A stretch of DNA of 64,000 bases, from the NCBI RefSeq assembly GCF_026151205.1, contig NC_087079.1:124001-188000 (forward strand), written 5' to 3'. Positions 33,855 to 43,462 of this stretch are shown here, one piece after another (position 1 is the stretch's first letter; every line of letters begins with the position of its first letter). The notes below the pieces were generated by a model. It was given only the letters and a program-made list of their open reading frames with translations, did no database searches and was not told the DNA's origin. The DNA is from Bolinopsis microptera. Its lineage: Eukaryota > Ctenophora > Tentaculata > Lobata > Bolinopsidae. The position numbers and the translations under genes were made by a program.

Positions 33855-34138
33855 ATTATGGGCTTTGTATCAATGGTTATAATAATTAAAATAAAGTTAA
33901 ACTATTTGCTGATGACCTTAAATTAATCGGCAATGCTGCCATTGCGAAAGAGCGAACAAATCTTCTGTTTGTAACGATTTTGTAGAGCCAATCCGAGATA
34001 TCGTGCTGAACAAAAAGTGAAACAAATTTTTTGTCATTCAAGGATATAAAATGCAACTTGAAGTTGAAGGGCTGGTGAAATATTATGGGCTTTGTATCAA
34101 TGGTTATAATAATTAAAATAAAAAATAAAGTTAAACTA
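33855..34138. repeat. Duplicated ~50-bp block around a receptor-gene fragment
   Basis: ATTATGGGCTTTGTATCAAT and the following ~30 bp occur at 33855-33903 and again at 34081-34138. Another block (TATAAAATGCAACTTG..GGGCTGGT) at about 34040-34085 matches 30204-30252 on the far side of the RTE-like LINE with a few mismatches. This is a patchwork of short duplicated pieces. Confidence 0.75.
33945..34020 (-). pseudogene. Fragment of a 7TM-receptor last exon
   Basis: On the minus strand it reads LFVQHDISDWLYKIVTN and RFVRSF, nearly identical to membrane helix 7 of the receptor gene ending at 51550 (LFVQHDILDWLYKIVTN). Only about 75 bp is retained and there is no exon context. Confidence 0.8.
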
Positions 34139-34140
34139 TA

Positions 34141-35003
34141 TAGTAGAGGCTCTTACGGGCAAAAAGACGTGTTTTCTGCTACGAGTTTAGAGACCTAACC
34201 GCTAATTGGACACAATAGTATGATGTCTAAGAATCGATAATATGTTAAGAAGTATAAATTTGGCCTTATTAGTCACGTGCTATACCAATGCGCGTTTTAA
34301 ACTTTGACAGTCTATTACTCTAAGGCAAATAAAGTAATTATATTCATATTTTGTCAGCAATAAGATTACATTGTTTTCTATTTGGTGTGAAAATATGAGC
34401 TAGAACGGACATAATCTCGCTGAGTTATAGCTGTTTGAAATTTATGATGAACGCGCGGATGCCAATTGATAACAACTAAATGCTTTTGAGCGTAGTGCGC
34501 GTCGAAAATTTGGCAAAAACGCTTGCGGAGTGACAATATTCAAGAAACTTCGATAAAGTATATGAAGTGGGTACTTCTCGGAAAGGAAAAATTCAGGCAA
34601 ACACGATGTGACTATTTTTGGGTTGATTTAATACAACTGCAAAAAATTATTCAAACTTCAAGCAAAAAAGTCAAAATTTTTACCACTTTTTTGGATTTTT
34701 ACCCCAAAAAAATAGAGGGATTTTTCAAATTTTTAAACCATCTTGTGCGGCTGTGTTTTAGCTATCTCCATGCAAGTTTTGCCGACATGCCAACAAAATT
34801 AACTTGTTCAAAATATCAAAAAACATGGTTTTTTGGCCTATTTTTTGGCCAAAAATCGGTTTTTTGCGATTTTACCCCCAAAAAGTCAGTCCAATCATCT
34901 TAAAACTACTTTTAATCGATTCTACGGTCAAAAATACGTATAGTAGGGTGTATCTGGGGTCCCTAGCGTATCAAGCAGACAATGCCCGTAAGAGCCTCTA
35001 CTA
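34141..35003 (+). mobile_element. Non-autonomous DNA element with 21-bp inverted ends
   Basis: TAGTAGAGGCTCTTACGGGC at 34141 is the exact complement of the end at 34984-35003. TA is at both borders, so a TA target is possible. The 126-codon ORF inside (34523-34903) has no recognisable content. Confidence 0.8.
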
Positions 35004-35247
35004 ATATTAGAAATCTAATATTTGGTCACTGAGATTTAACCCATCTAAATATGAATAAAATATTCAAACAATATACACATAATATAGCAATGACCCTATA
35101 TAAAATTCTGTAAAAATGGTACAAATTTAAAAACTGAGGTAAAAATAAAAATAAAACCCTTTGTAATAATATATATAAAATCCACTAAATCACATCACAA
35201 CAAAAAGCAGTTTAGACCCCCATCCAACTAGAGCACTCCATGACCTT

Positions 35248-36385
35248 TTAGGGTTTAAGAGTGTTGATCAGGTTAAGGTCCAAATCACTTATTGCCGTGG
35301 GTGGAAGGGTTCTGGTACCTCTGTACCCCCTGATAGAGATTATACAGGTTCTGAGTAGATCAAAACGCAGTCTGCGTCTGACAAATGACATCACATCACA
35401 ATACCGTTGGCCTTTCTTTAGGCTGATCTTTTCAGCGAGATGTTTTAGAAACTGTGAAGCCTCAGTTGCCATTCCTCCTGTAGTACTGAACACCAGTGGC
35501 GTGAATGTAGCCTTTTCAACATTGAGGACTCTGTCATTGTACTCACGTTTTTTGCTTTTCTCGTGAGATTGGTACATCTGTGAGATGCTCTTGTCACTGT
35601 TGGACTGGGCTTGAGGGTGAAGTACCCTTACATCTGTGAATGCCCTGTCCAGCGGCGACCAAAACGATCTCGCACTGATGTCCAGTCTTGCACCATCCTG
35701 TCTATTTGTTCCATTAGATAGTTCAAGTGTGTGAGGAACGGAGAGAAGCTGGGGCGGGGTTCTGTTTCAACGTCTTTGCAAACAGTGGTTAGGAGTTCAG
35801 CTATTGTATCTCTTAGTGAATTGTGTCTAAGTGAAACGTAGCCTCCAATTTTGCAGGTTAGAGTATGGTTGATATGATTTTGATTTCCACATACACATAG
35901 GGGACTTATGTTAGCTGTAGACAGTGTAAGATTATATCTGAGTGAGAGGGCATCAAAGAATTCTTGTTTGTTAAGGACGTACCCACATGCTTTTAGAGGG
36001 AGTGTGGATAACCAAATGGATGCTCCTTTTTCACTAAGGAGTTCTAATTGCCTTTGAGTTGATGGGGATACCTCATTCATAATAGTTTCACGTTGGTGTT
36101 TGTAAAGCTCTTCCTTACGCTTCTTTACTTCACTTATGATGTCATGCTGCAGTTCTTCGTTTAGTTGGAAAGTAGTAAGCTGTTGGAAAACTGCTTCTGT
36201 GAGCTGTTTTGTAGCATTTACTGAGTTAGTGTACTCCATCTCTGCTGTTGATGTGCAGTCTGGAATTCTCAGCCCGCCCATTCCTGCAGGAAGTGAAGCT
36301 ATTTGTCTGATTTGATCAGGCACAAAACTTTTGCCCATAATGGCTGGTATAAAGTCTTCCTTGACACAATATTCCAAGTGTTTAA
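35248..36385 (-). pseudogene. LINE D, 3' part: zinc knuckle + nuclease-like C-terminus
   Basis: Frame 36377-35628 begins LEYCVKEDFIPAIMG, contains SLPAGMGGLRIPD, a CVCGNQNHINHTLTC zinc knuckle and GGYVSLRHNSLRD. After a frameshift near 35690 it continues as DGARLDISARSFW..FTDVRVLHP, then YNDRVLNVEKATFTPLVFST and a stop at 35248. The Cys-His knuckle followed by an LD-x-DV pattern resembles LINEs that use a restriction-like endonuclease, but I hold the clade open. It continues LINE D's reverse transcriptase at 48971-49571, the two halves being split by LINE C. Confidence 0.8.
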
Positions 36386-36419
36386 GTAAAACAAAATTTT
36401 TAAGTAAAACAAAATTTAA

Positions 36420-37905
36420 ATTTTATTGCCATTACAATGAATAATGATATCATAATAAATATAAGTAGACATCCGATAATAAACTTGTTACATCCAGTAC
36501 AACCCAAGATGTCAGCCGACGCGACTTACAAAAATAAAGAAAGCTAGCATGTTATGTTCATTGTTCATAGTTTTTCTAACGAGCATGCTTAGCACTTAGG
36601 CTGTACTACGGAAATAGCTTTAATTCTACGTCATATTAAAAACTTTACATCATTTTTGAGATACAAAAATAAATTTTAAAATAAATAACTCTTTTGCTAT
36701 TTAGGCGCGGCACCGCGCTTGACCCACATGCTATACAGTGTGTAGCAACACAGCGCTGAAAACAGAAGCTGAATGAGCTATAACATATAAGCGGTGCGTG
36801 CGCCGCGCCTAAACCTAAAACCATAAACTTTAAATATTGTCAAGATATTAAACGAGTTTTGCAAAATAATATAGCATGCTGACTTCGTAGGATATTACAA
36901 TTATACCAGTGCCAGTTCCAAATGTGAGTCAGCGCTTAAACCAAAAGCAGTTGGCAAAAGGAGCCAGTTGCCTGCAAGAGCTTTACTAGCACCCGATTTA
37001 CCACTTTTGGAGCACAAACTCAAACCTAAAACCGGCCAAGCACAAAAATATGTTATCGCCACGATTGGGTGGATTGATTCCCAGAATATTTATCAGCATG
37101 CTGATAAATATTCTGCTGCAGCACGCGGCACTAATAGTATATGAAGTTCATTATCGAATTTTAGATATGCCCTGGATCGTTTAACACATATATAAAAGGT
37201 TATTAAAGAATAATTAATGTTTGGTTCGTATATAAATCGATATTAATCAATTATTTAAAATAGTATTTGTGTTTGTTATTATTAACTATTGAGTTGCGTT
37301 CGATTTAAATATTAAAACACTACTACAATACATTTCACAAAACAAAACGACGGGGACACAGAAAGGAGAAGGACAACACATCACACGTAAGGAAACTGCT
37401 GCTGTTGACGAGTATCTGATTATATTAATTATGGGTCTTTTGTTCATTAAAATAAGTGTGATCATACTTCTAGAGTATATTGGGCTGACACAGTTGCTGC
37501 AAGGTTAACATTGGGGTCCAAAACCGGGAGTGTGATACAACTTAATTTCGCGTTACGTAGTAATAATATAAGAGATACAAAATATAAAATATAAGTCACT
37601 GTAGGTTCACGGATATAGCGCGGCTTCATTTCATTATTCTGGCGCGGTAAATCACGCTGGGTAATGAAATGATAGAGTTATACAATATTTAAGTTTCGCG
37701 CGCTACGTTTACACAATATATTTGTGAGTCCGTCCCATGTTCCAGACGAACACTCCAGACAAGTCCAGACACCAGTGTAAAGCGGATGATCAGTGTTCTG
37801 TGTTATATGTGTGAATATATAGTTTCTATGTTTGACTGTGGTGTGTATTGTGTGTGTTATTTTGTGTGTGTAGTATGAAATCTATATGGACTAGTTTGTG
37901 TGTTC
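36420..37905. other. Non-coding 3' region attributed to LINE C
   Basis: I see no gene. It contains a 34-bp perfect palindrome (37082-37115) and a smaller inverted pair TTTAGGCGCGGC / GCCGCGCCTAAA at about 36702-36815, which may be separate small insertions. Confidence 0.45.
37082..37115. repeat. 34-bp perfect palindrome
   Basis: CAGAATATTTATCAGCA is directly followed by its exact reverse complement with no loop. Confidence 0.97.
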
Positions 37906-38095
37906 TTAATTATAGGCACATGTCATTTCCATCAAAGTTGAGTTCTGACCATTCATCAGTGTTTCCAGCTTTTTGAGCATTGAGTAGCATAGATTTAATG
38001 CGACCTTTAACAAGTGCAATTGGGGACGAGAAGTCAATCTTACTAGAAGGTTTAAGGAATTTATTCCACATATTCGAGGTTTTATATACAAACAA
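37906..38095 (-). pseudogene. C-terminal end of LINE C ORF2, cut off by LINE B
   Basis: It reads NLFVYKTSNMWNKFLKPSSK and ends in TAA. This is the usual C-terminal tail after the RRDNYFINP block, which is where LINE C's ORF2 breaks off at about 43500. A run of As (LINE B's tail in minus orientation, 38100-38110) abuts it. Confidence 0.8.
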
Positions 38096-38516
38096 ATTGG
38101 TTTTTTTTTATTAAATACTTTTCAAATTTTACAGAGTACAGCAATAGATGAATATAAAATAGAATCGTTCAAAATATCGCCCCCATCTGTAAAATATGAT
38201 GGGCACCCAAACACGGTAAACACATAGTGAACTATGTCCGCAGTAACTTGGACCCATTACATCGAATTAATCTAAATCCAAAAATTTATGAAAAACTATT
38301 TAATAACAAACAAATCCATGGTGAATAACTGTGGATATATAGTCAAAATTGGTATTTCAATACGTCAAATTCCAGATACATTAGATACAGGTCTGATATG
38401 GTCATTAATGTGTGAGGTGTGCGGGTGAAGTGTGATATGATGTTGAAAGTATAGGAAGGTAGATAAAAAATTAATAAAACAAAAATAATAATAATATGGG
38501 GAGAAAAGAGACTAGG

Positions 38517-41500
38517 CTAGGCTGTTGTTTCACTATCCAATAAACATTTCCATAGATGCTTAGTGACCTCAGCTTTGAAAACACTAGTAGACACAATCTG
38601 TCTTACCTGTAAAGGGAGTCCATTCCACAGTATATGAGTTCTGTAGAAAAATGATTTTGCCAGTGGGCTATTTGAGGTACATAAGGTGTGTGAATTCTGA
38701 CTTAACTTAGGTAAAATTGATGACACAATAGACAGACTGTCGAGGTGGCAACGTCTTAGTCGAGAAGTGCCCTGATATAAAGTGAGATAGTGAGGCAGCG
38801 ATACAGGAATTAGATTGTTCAGAACTTTGTGGAAAAAAATAAGATCATTCAAGTCAAACTTTTGAGACAAAGGGAGAATGTCGACAAGCTTGCACTTTTT
38901 GACATATTGCTCAGGTGGATAACTGCGGCCCTCTTCAGACAGAATCCATTTAATAGCTCTCTTTTGGAGACTTTCTAATTTATCACTAAGTGATTTATTA
39001 CAAGGGCGCCAGATTATGGAACAATTTTCGAATTGGCTACGAACTAGGGAGAGGTAAAGCGCCCGGCGACGTTTCAGATCAATGACAATATGGCCATCTC
39101 TTCTGACCATACCAAGTTGTTGGCAGGCCTTAGTATAAATTCTGTCGCACTGACTATTCCAACTTAGCTTAGGAGTAACATCGACTCCAAGATCTTTTTC
39201 TAACTCTACATACACAAGAGGAGAGCCATCAAGATTATATGCGAATGGAGGAGATAAAGATGGTTTTCCTGAAACAATAAGCACTTTACATTTTGCTGGA
39301 TGGAATCGCATTTTGTTTCTAAGTGCCCAGTCAGAGAGATAGTCTATATCCATTTGTAAATTGGTATTATCAGAAGATGAATGTATTTTACGCCAGATTT
39401 TTGTATCATCGGCATACAAAACAATATCAGTATTATCTGAAAGGCCAAGAGGAATATCATTGATAAACAATACAAAAAGTAAGGGACCAAGGATAGAGCC
39501 CTGGGGGACACCAGAATTAACTGAGAGGGTAGATGACATCTCATTACCAATAACCACTCTTTGGTAACGGCCTTGAAGGTAATTGGTAAGAAATTTGAGA
39601 AGTGTACCATCAATGTTATATAAGGTCTTTAGCTTATGAAGAAGGATATCATGATTTACAGAATCAAATGCCTTAGCAAAATCAAAATACACAACATGAT
39701 TGATAATGTTTTCGTTAAGAGACAATGCCAGGCTATCACAAAAATCAACCATATTGGTTGTGCATGACTTGTGCTCTAGAAAACCATGCTGCCTGGGATC
39801 AAGAAGGGTACTTGTCAAAGAAAGCAGTTTACGTTTAACAATGCGCTCAAAAACTTTCATGACTAAACAAGTAAGGGATATTGGTCTATAGTTTTCAACC
39901 TCACTTTTCTTACCTTTCTTAAATATTGGGACAACATTTGCAAGTTTCCATTCTTGTGGAATGTAGCCGCTGTTGTAGGATCCACGAAAAATGCATGTTA
40001 GAGGGTAAGCTAAACCTACGGAACAATTTTTTAGAATTTTACCGTGTATGCCATCTGGTCCCTGGGCTTTATTTGAATTAATATTTGAAAGAAGCTTACG
40101 AACATCCCGATGATCGAAGTCAATATCAAAATCAACATCATTGACATAGGAGATGTCAGTGTCATAAAGTGAAGGATCCGAAAACTGGTTATAAAAGAAA
40201 GAATTGAAAAGTTCAGCTTGATCTTTGGGATTGAACCGAAGCTGTCCAGAATAACTAACACAATTAGGAATACGGCAGGAGTTAGATTTATACTTAACAT
40301 GTGACCAAAACTTCTTAGTTATAAGCGCTGGATCATCACTATTAAAAAGATTATCTCTTATTTTGGCTGATGAGAGCCTCTTAAAATCTTTACGGCTAGT
40401 AACAAACTTTAACTCATCAGAAATAGAACCAGAAATTTTAAATTTAGCTCTGAGTCTATCTTTTTTACGGCATGAAGAAAAAAGTTCACTATCGAACCAC
40501 GGGGGTTGGAACTCTGATTTAATAATTACTTTAGGAATATGTATATCAACTAAATTCATAATGCAGTCTTTAACTAACTTCCAAGACGAATCAGGATCTA
40601 GGCATTCTAGGACTTGCCAATTAATCGAGCATAATTCACGATTAATCATGTCCCAGTTTGCTTTCTTAAAATTATAGATTTTACGTTTAGGAGTTTTCTT
40701 ACGGGAAAAGGAGCTTTTAATTGAAAAAGTGACAGGAAAATGATCAGATTTGCACACGGAATGAGGATCACAGACATTCAAGTTATCGATTGTGTTATCA
40801 TAATTACTGAGAAGAATGTCTAATGTATTACCACTTTTATGGGTGGGTGATGTGATCAACTGGGAGAGAGAAAGATCACTGAAAGAGTCTATGAAGGATT
40901 GCTCAATAGGTACGGTACTGGATGAAGATAGCCAGTCTGTATGGGGGAGATTAAAATCACCAATAACATAGATTTTAGGGGGATTCTTTTTGGAAACTAG
41001 CTTGCGAATATAACTAACTATGACATCATGATTAGGTAACCCAAGAGTTCCTACTCTATAACAAGTACAGATTACAATACTCTCTTTGTTAGGAAAAGAA
41101 ATTTTAACGGCAAGCATTTCTGCACCTAGGCTAACTGGTAGTCGGGTTGTAGTGGCGTCGAGATCAGACCGAACAGCCAAAAGAACACCACCTCCATTTT
41201 CCCTAAACTTTTTAGGGTTATTAGGATCTTGAGGATGAGTCTTTCTCGTGCGGTCATTGCGGAAGATTTCATATTGAGAAGAAGGAAAGATTTCGTTGCT
41301 AGAAATAGATTTTTTGAGCCAAGTCTCATTTAGGGCAATTATGTCAGGCTGCTCTATGTTAGCAAAGGATTGAAGTTCGGAAATCTTATTACCATCAAGA
41401 AGGGGATGGGAGGAGCTTAGGTTACTGAAAGGAATGAGACCTTGGACATTTTGGTAGAGTACAGATAGGGAGTTGGGACCTGGATTAAGCATAGAAGGAT

Positions 41501-42032
41501 TAACAAGAGTTATCAAAAGAAAGTTAAGAGAGAAAACCCAAAGAATGAATAAAGAGACTAGACGCCTGAGGCGGCTGGAATACTTGACTCTATTCATCTT
41601 ACCAGGGAGAAGAACATTTCTTATAAACCATGAGGAGATAATTACAAAGAAAAGTTTGATGTGGGAGCAAGCAAGAGATGGTATAAGATAACGTGGGCTG
41701 TCAAGGAGTAGAGAGGAATGATTATTAGAATCTAGGGGGAATACGGTGTTCATGGACCTAACCGTGGAGAGAAGAATTGGGAGAAAGTAAGTCATGATGA
41801 GAGAATAGAAGAGAAACATATGATTATGATAATTGTAGTTGATGTGTGGGGTGTATGGAGACTTAAATGTGTAAATTTTGTTAGGTATAAACGTGTTGAT
41901 ATGTATAAGTGCATTTCTTGACTGTGTACGAGGCCTTTTGCATGCAAAAAGACCTATTCTAAGTCTAAACGATTCATTGTCTAACATATTGGAAAATGGA
42001 CAGTGACCGAATGTACCTGAAATGGGAGGCAT
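38517..42032 (-). CDS. LINE B ORF2: hydrophobic leader, NPGP motif, APE endonuclease, reverse transcriptase
   Basis: 1171 codons, no lesion. Residues 1-180 are unusual for a LINE: three strongly hydrophobic stretches (about 72-90, 124-142, 157-177). They are followed by LNPGP (NPGP at 183-186), the core of a 2A-type ribosome-skipping site, directly before the endonuclease (SVLYQNVQGL, ALNETWL, VIGDFNLPHTDW, SDHFPVTF). The reverse transcriptase has [46 protein letters not shown] and YADD (873-876), then a normal thumb and WNGLPLQVR end. The upstream 2A residues (D-V/I-E) are not conserved here, so skipping is only possible, not shown. Its start is about 98 bp after the ORF1 stop. Confidence 0.95.
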   Translation of the reverse strand: MPPISGTFGHCPFSNMLDNESFRLRIGLFACKRPRTQSRNALIHINTFIPNKIYTFKSPYTPHINYNYHNHMFLFYSLIMTYFLPILLSTVRSMNTVFPLDSNNHSSLLLDSPRYLIPSLACSHIKLFFVIISSWFIRNVLLPGKMNRVKYSSRLRRLVSLFILWVFSLNFLLITLVNPSMLNPGPNSLSVLYQNVQGLIPFSNLSSSHPLLDGNKISELQSFANIEQPDIIALNETWLKKSISSNEIFPSSQYEIFRNDRTRKTHPQDPNNPKKFRENGGGVLLAVRSDLDATTTRLPVSLGAEMLAVKISFPNKESIVICTCYRVGTLGLPNHDVIVSYIRKLVSKKNPPKIYVIGDFNLPHTDWLSSSSTVPIEQSFIDSFSDLSLSQLITSPTHKSGNTLDILLSNYDNTIDNLNVCDPHSVCKSDHFPVTFSIKSSFSRKKTPKRKIYNFKKANWDMINRELCSINWQVLECLDPDSSWKLVKDCIMNLVDIHIPKVIIKSEFQPPWFDSELFSSCRKKDRLRAKFKISGSISDELKFVTSRKDFKRLSSAKIRDNLFNSDDPALITKKFWSHVKYKSNSCRIPNCVSYSGQLRFNPKDQAELFNSFFYNQFSDPSLYDTDISYVNDVDFDIDFDHRDVRKLLSNINSNKAQGPDGIHGKILKNCSVGLAYPLTCIFRGSYNSGYIPQEWKLANVVPIFKKGKKSEVENYRPISLTCLVMKVFERIVKRKLLSLTSTLLDPRQHGFLEHKSCTTNMVDFCDSLALSLNENIINHVVYFDFAKAFDSVNHDILLHKLKTLYNIDGTLLKFLTNYLQGRYQRVVIGNEMSSTLSVNSGVPQGSILGPLLFVLFINDIPLGLSDNTDIVLYADDTKIWRKIHSSSDNTNLQMDIDYLSDWALRNKMRFHPAKCKVLIVSGKPSLSPPFAYNLDGSPLVYVELEKDLGVDVTPKLSWNSQCDRIYTKACQQLGMVRRDGHIVIDLKRRRALYLSLVRSQFENCSIIWRPCNKSLSDKLESLQKRAIKWILSEEGRSYPPEQYVKKCKLVDILPLSQKFDLNDLIFFHKVLNNLIPVSLPHYLTLYQGTSRLRRCHLDSLSIVSSILPKLSQNSHTLCTSNSPLAKSFFYRTHILWNGLPLQVRQIVSTSVFKAEVTKHLWKCLLDSETTA

Positions 42033-42129
42033 AAAATTGAGAAAAAGATTAAATCAGAGATTTGTTTGAGTTTTAATTTTAGGCGCAACGTCTTAATCAA
42101 AATATTAAATGGAAGAAAAGATCAAAGAT

Positions 42130-43428
42130 TTAAATTCCCAGAAGATTATTTACAACCCTGTCAAAACTGTGTTCGTTTACAACAAACTTAAGCCAAGTGG
42201 ACAGTAAACCTACTCCTCTCATGTTGAGATGAAGCCAATCATGGTATAGAAGTTCATTACATGATCTAAAGTCTCGAGTTAAAAAGACTGAGAAACAGTC
42301 TAAGAACACGCAATTATTATTTAGGCATAAGTCTTTAAGTAGATTATTAAAATCTAGAACATTCTTTGCTATGTAGGAATATAAACATTTAATAGGAAGA
42401 CAACATTGGATAATTATAATTGCAGCGGGAAATAACTGCTTAGTGGTGTCAATTAATTCAGTAAGATACTTCCTAAGGAACTGAACCCCATACTTAGAAT
42501 GTTTAATGTCATTTGTACCAACACTCAATATAATTTTTTCAATATCGTCAGCTTCTGCAGCTGCATGAGTTTTATGAAAATTATGAATGTTTTCAGTGAT
42601 GTCTCTAATTTTTGCACCACTTTGAGACACATTGATTACTTTCCTTCCCCGGAATCCCAACTTATTTGTCCGTACGAATTTTGTCATTGACGTACCAAAC
42701 AGGACAGTGGTTTTCCTGCTCTTCGGTTTTCTTGGAGTATTTCGGTAGTAAAGGGTTGGTGTTGAGGTGGTGGTGGGCGGCATAGGAATTGTAGTGCGGG
42801 CAATCTGCTCCTTGACTACATTTGTATCTGTCTTCGGTATCTGGCAGCGAAAAGATAAGCTATACCGAGTCCCCTTAACTGAGCTCTCTGCACGAACCTT
42901 GTGAAGACAATATTCCTGACACCCCGGTTTCATAATATACAAACTACAGTCCTTTGGGGTGATATAGCATTTACTGTTACATCGCTTATCCCCATTTTCT
43001 GGAATTATGTCGATGGTCCTCTCAGCTCCAAATGAAACTACATAAATACCTTGCGACTGGTCAAGAGACACCTCGTCGTCGTTGTGGTACCTAGTTGCAC
43101 AAGAACCAGACTTGTACATGCTTGCTAGGCATGAGTTTAGCTTGCAGCCAAACTTGGAGTTGATATCATGCATAAGCTCTGATATCCCAGGATAATTTAA
43201 AATATCGATTGGCTCCTTAGTCGTGGTGTGTCCATTTGAGGAAGACCATACATATTCTTCTCCAGTGGAAGTGAGCCACTTTGTGGCAGTTTTCACAGCA
43301 GTTTGCTTGGCCATAAGTGTTTCAAGTTCAGACATCAACGTGCCATGTTGAACACTCTTGTTCTGAACAAAATCTGAATGCAACTCCAAGAAGTCCTCGC
43401 ATTTAACAGAATTTCTCTTAAGTTTCAT
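42130..43428 (-). CDS. LINE B ORF1: AlkB-like dioxygenase + SGNH hydrolase, intact
   Basis: The open frame runs from 43521 but the first ATG is at 43428; the codons before that come in part from LINE C, so I use 43428. Numbering from 43521: a helical N-terminus (about 17-80) precedes an AlkB fold with YHND (His146, Asp148), His207 (CLHKV) and RYSLSFR (Arg219 and Arg225, the R-x-S-x-S-x-R form of the AlkB signature). Then comes an SGNH-hydrolase with all four catalytic blocks: FGTSMT (Ser278), a Gly at 302, GTND (335-338) and HDWLH (Asp428, His431). A Pro/Thr-rich linker (about 245-265) joins the two domains. Such an ORF1 could act on nucleic-acid methyl marks and on an ester or acetyl group, but the substrates are unknown. 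It is possibly 5'-truncated. Confidence 0.92.
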   Translation of the reverse strand: MKLKRNSVKCEDFLELHSDFVQNKSVQHGTLMSELETLMAKQTAVKTATKWLTSTGEEYVWSSSNGHTTTKEPIDILNYPGISELMHDINSKFGCKLNSCLASMYKSGSCATRYHNDDEVSLDQSQGIYVVSFGAERTIDIIPENGDKRCNSKCYITPKDCSLYIMKPGCQEYCLHKVRAESSVKGTRYSLSFRCQIPKTDTNVVKEQIARTTIPMPPTTTSTPTLYYRNTPRKPKSRKTTVLFGTSMTKFVRTNKLGFRGRKVINVSQSGAKIRDITENIHNFHKTHAAAEADDIEKIILSVGTNDIKHSKYGVQFLRKYLTELIDTTKQLFPAAIIIIQCCLPIKCLYSYIAKNVLDFNNLLKDLCLNNNCVFLDCFSVFLTRDFRSCNELLYHDWLHLNMRGVGLLSTWLKFVVNEHSFDRVVNNLLGI

Positions 43429-43462
43429 GACATTCTCAACACTGGCCTTGAGAGCTTTCAGC

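Noticed and set aside
33897..33930. Reverse transcriptase fragment (LFADDLKLI)
   Set aside because: Only nine or so codons match; too short to call, kept as context for the nearby receptor fragment.
34523..34903. 126-codon ORF as a transposase
   Set aside because: It is rich in Lys/Phe from A/T runs, has no catalytic motif and lies in a non-autonomous element.
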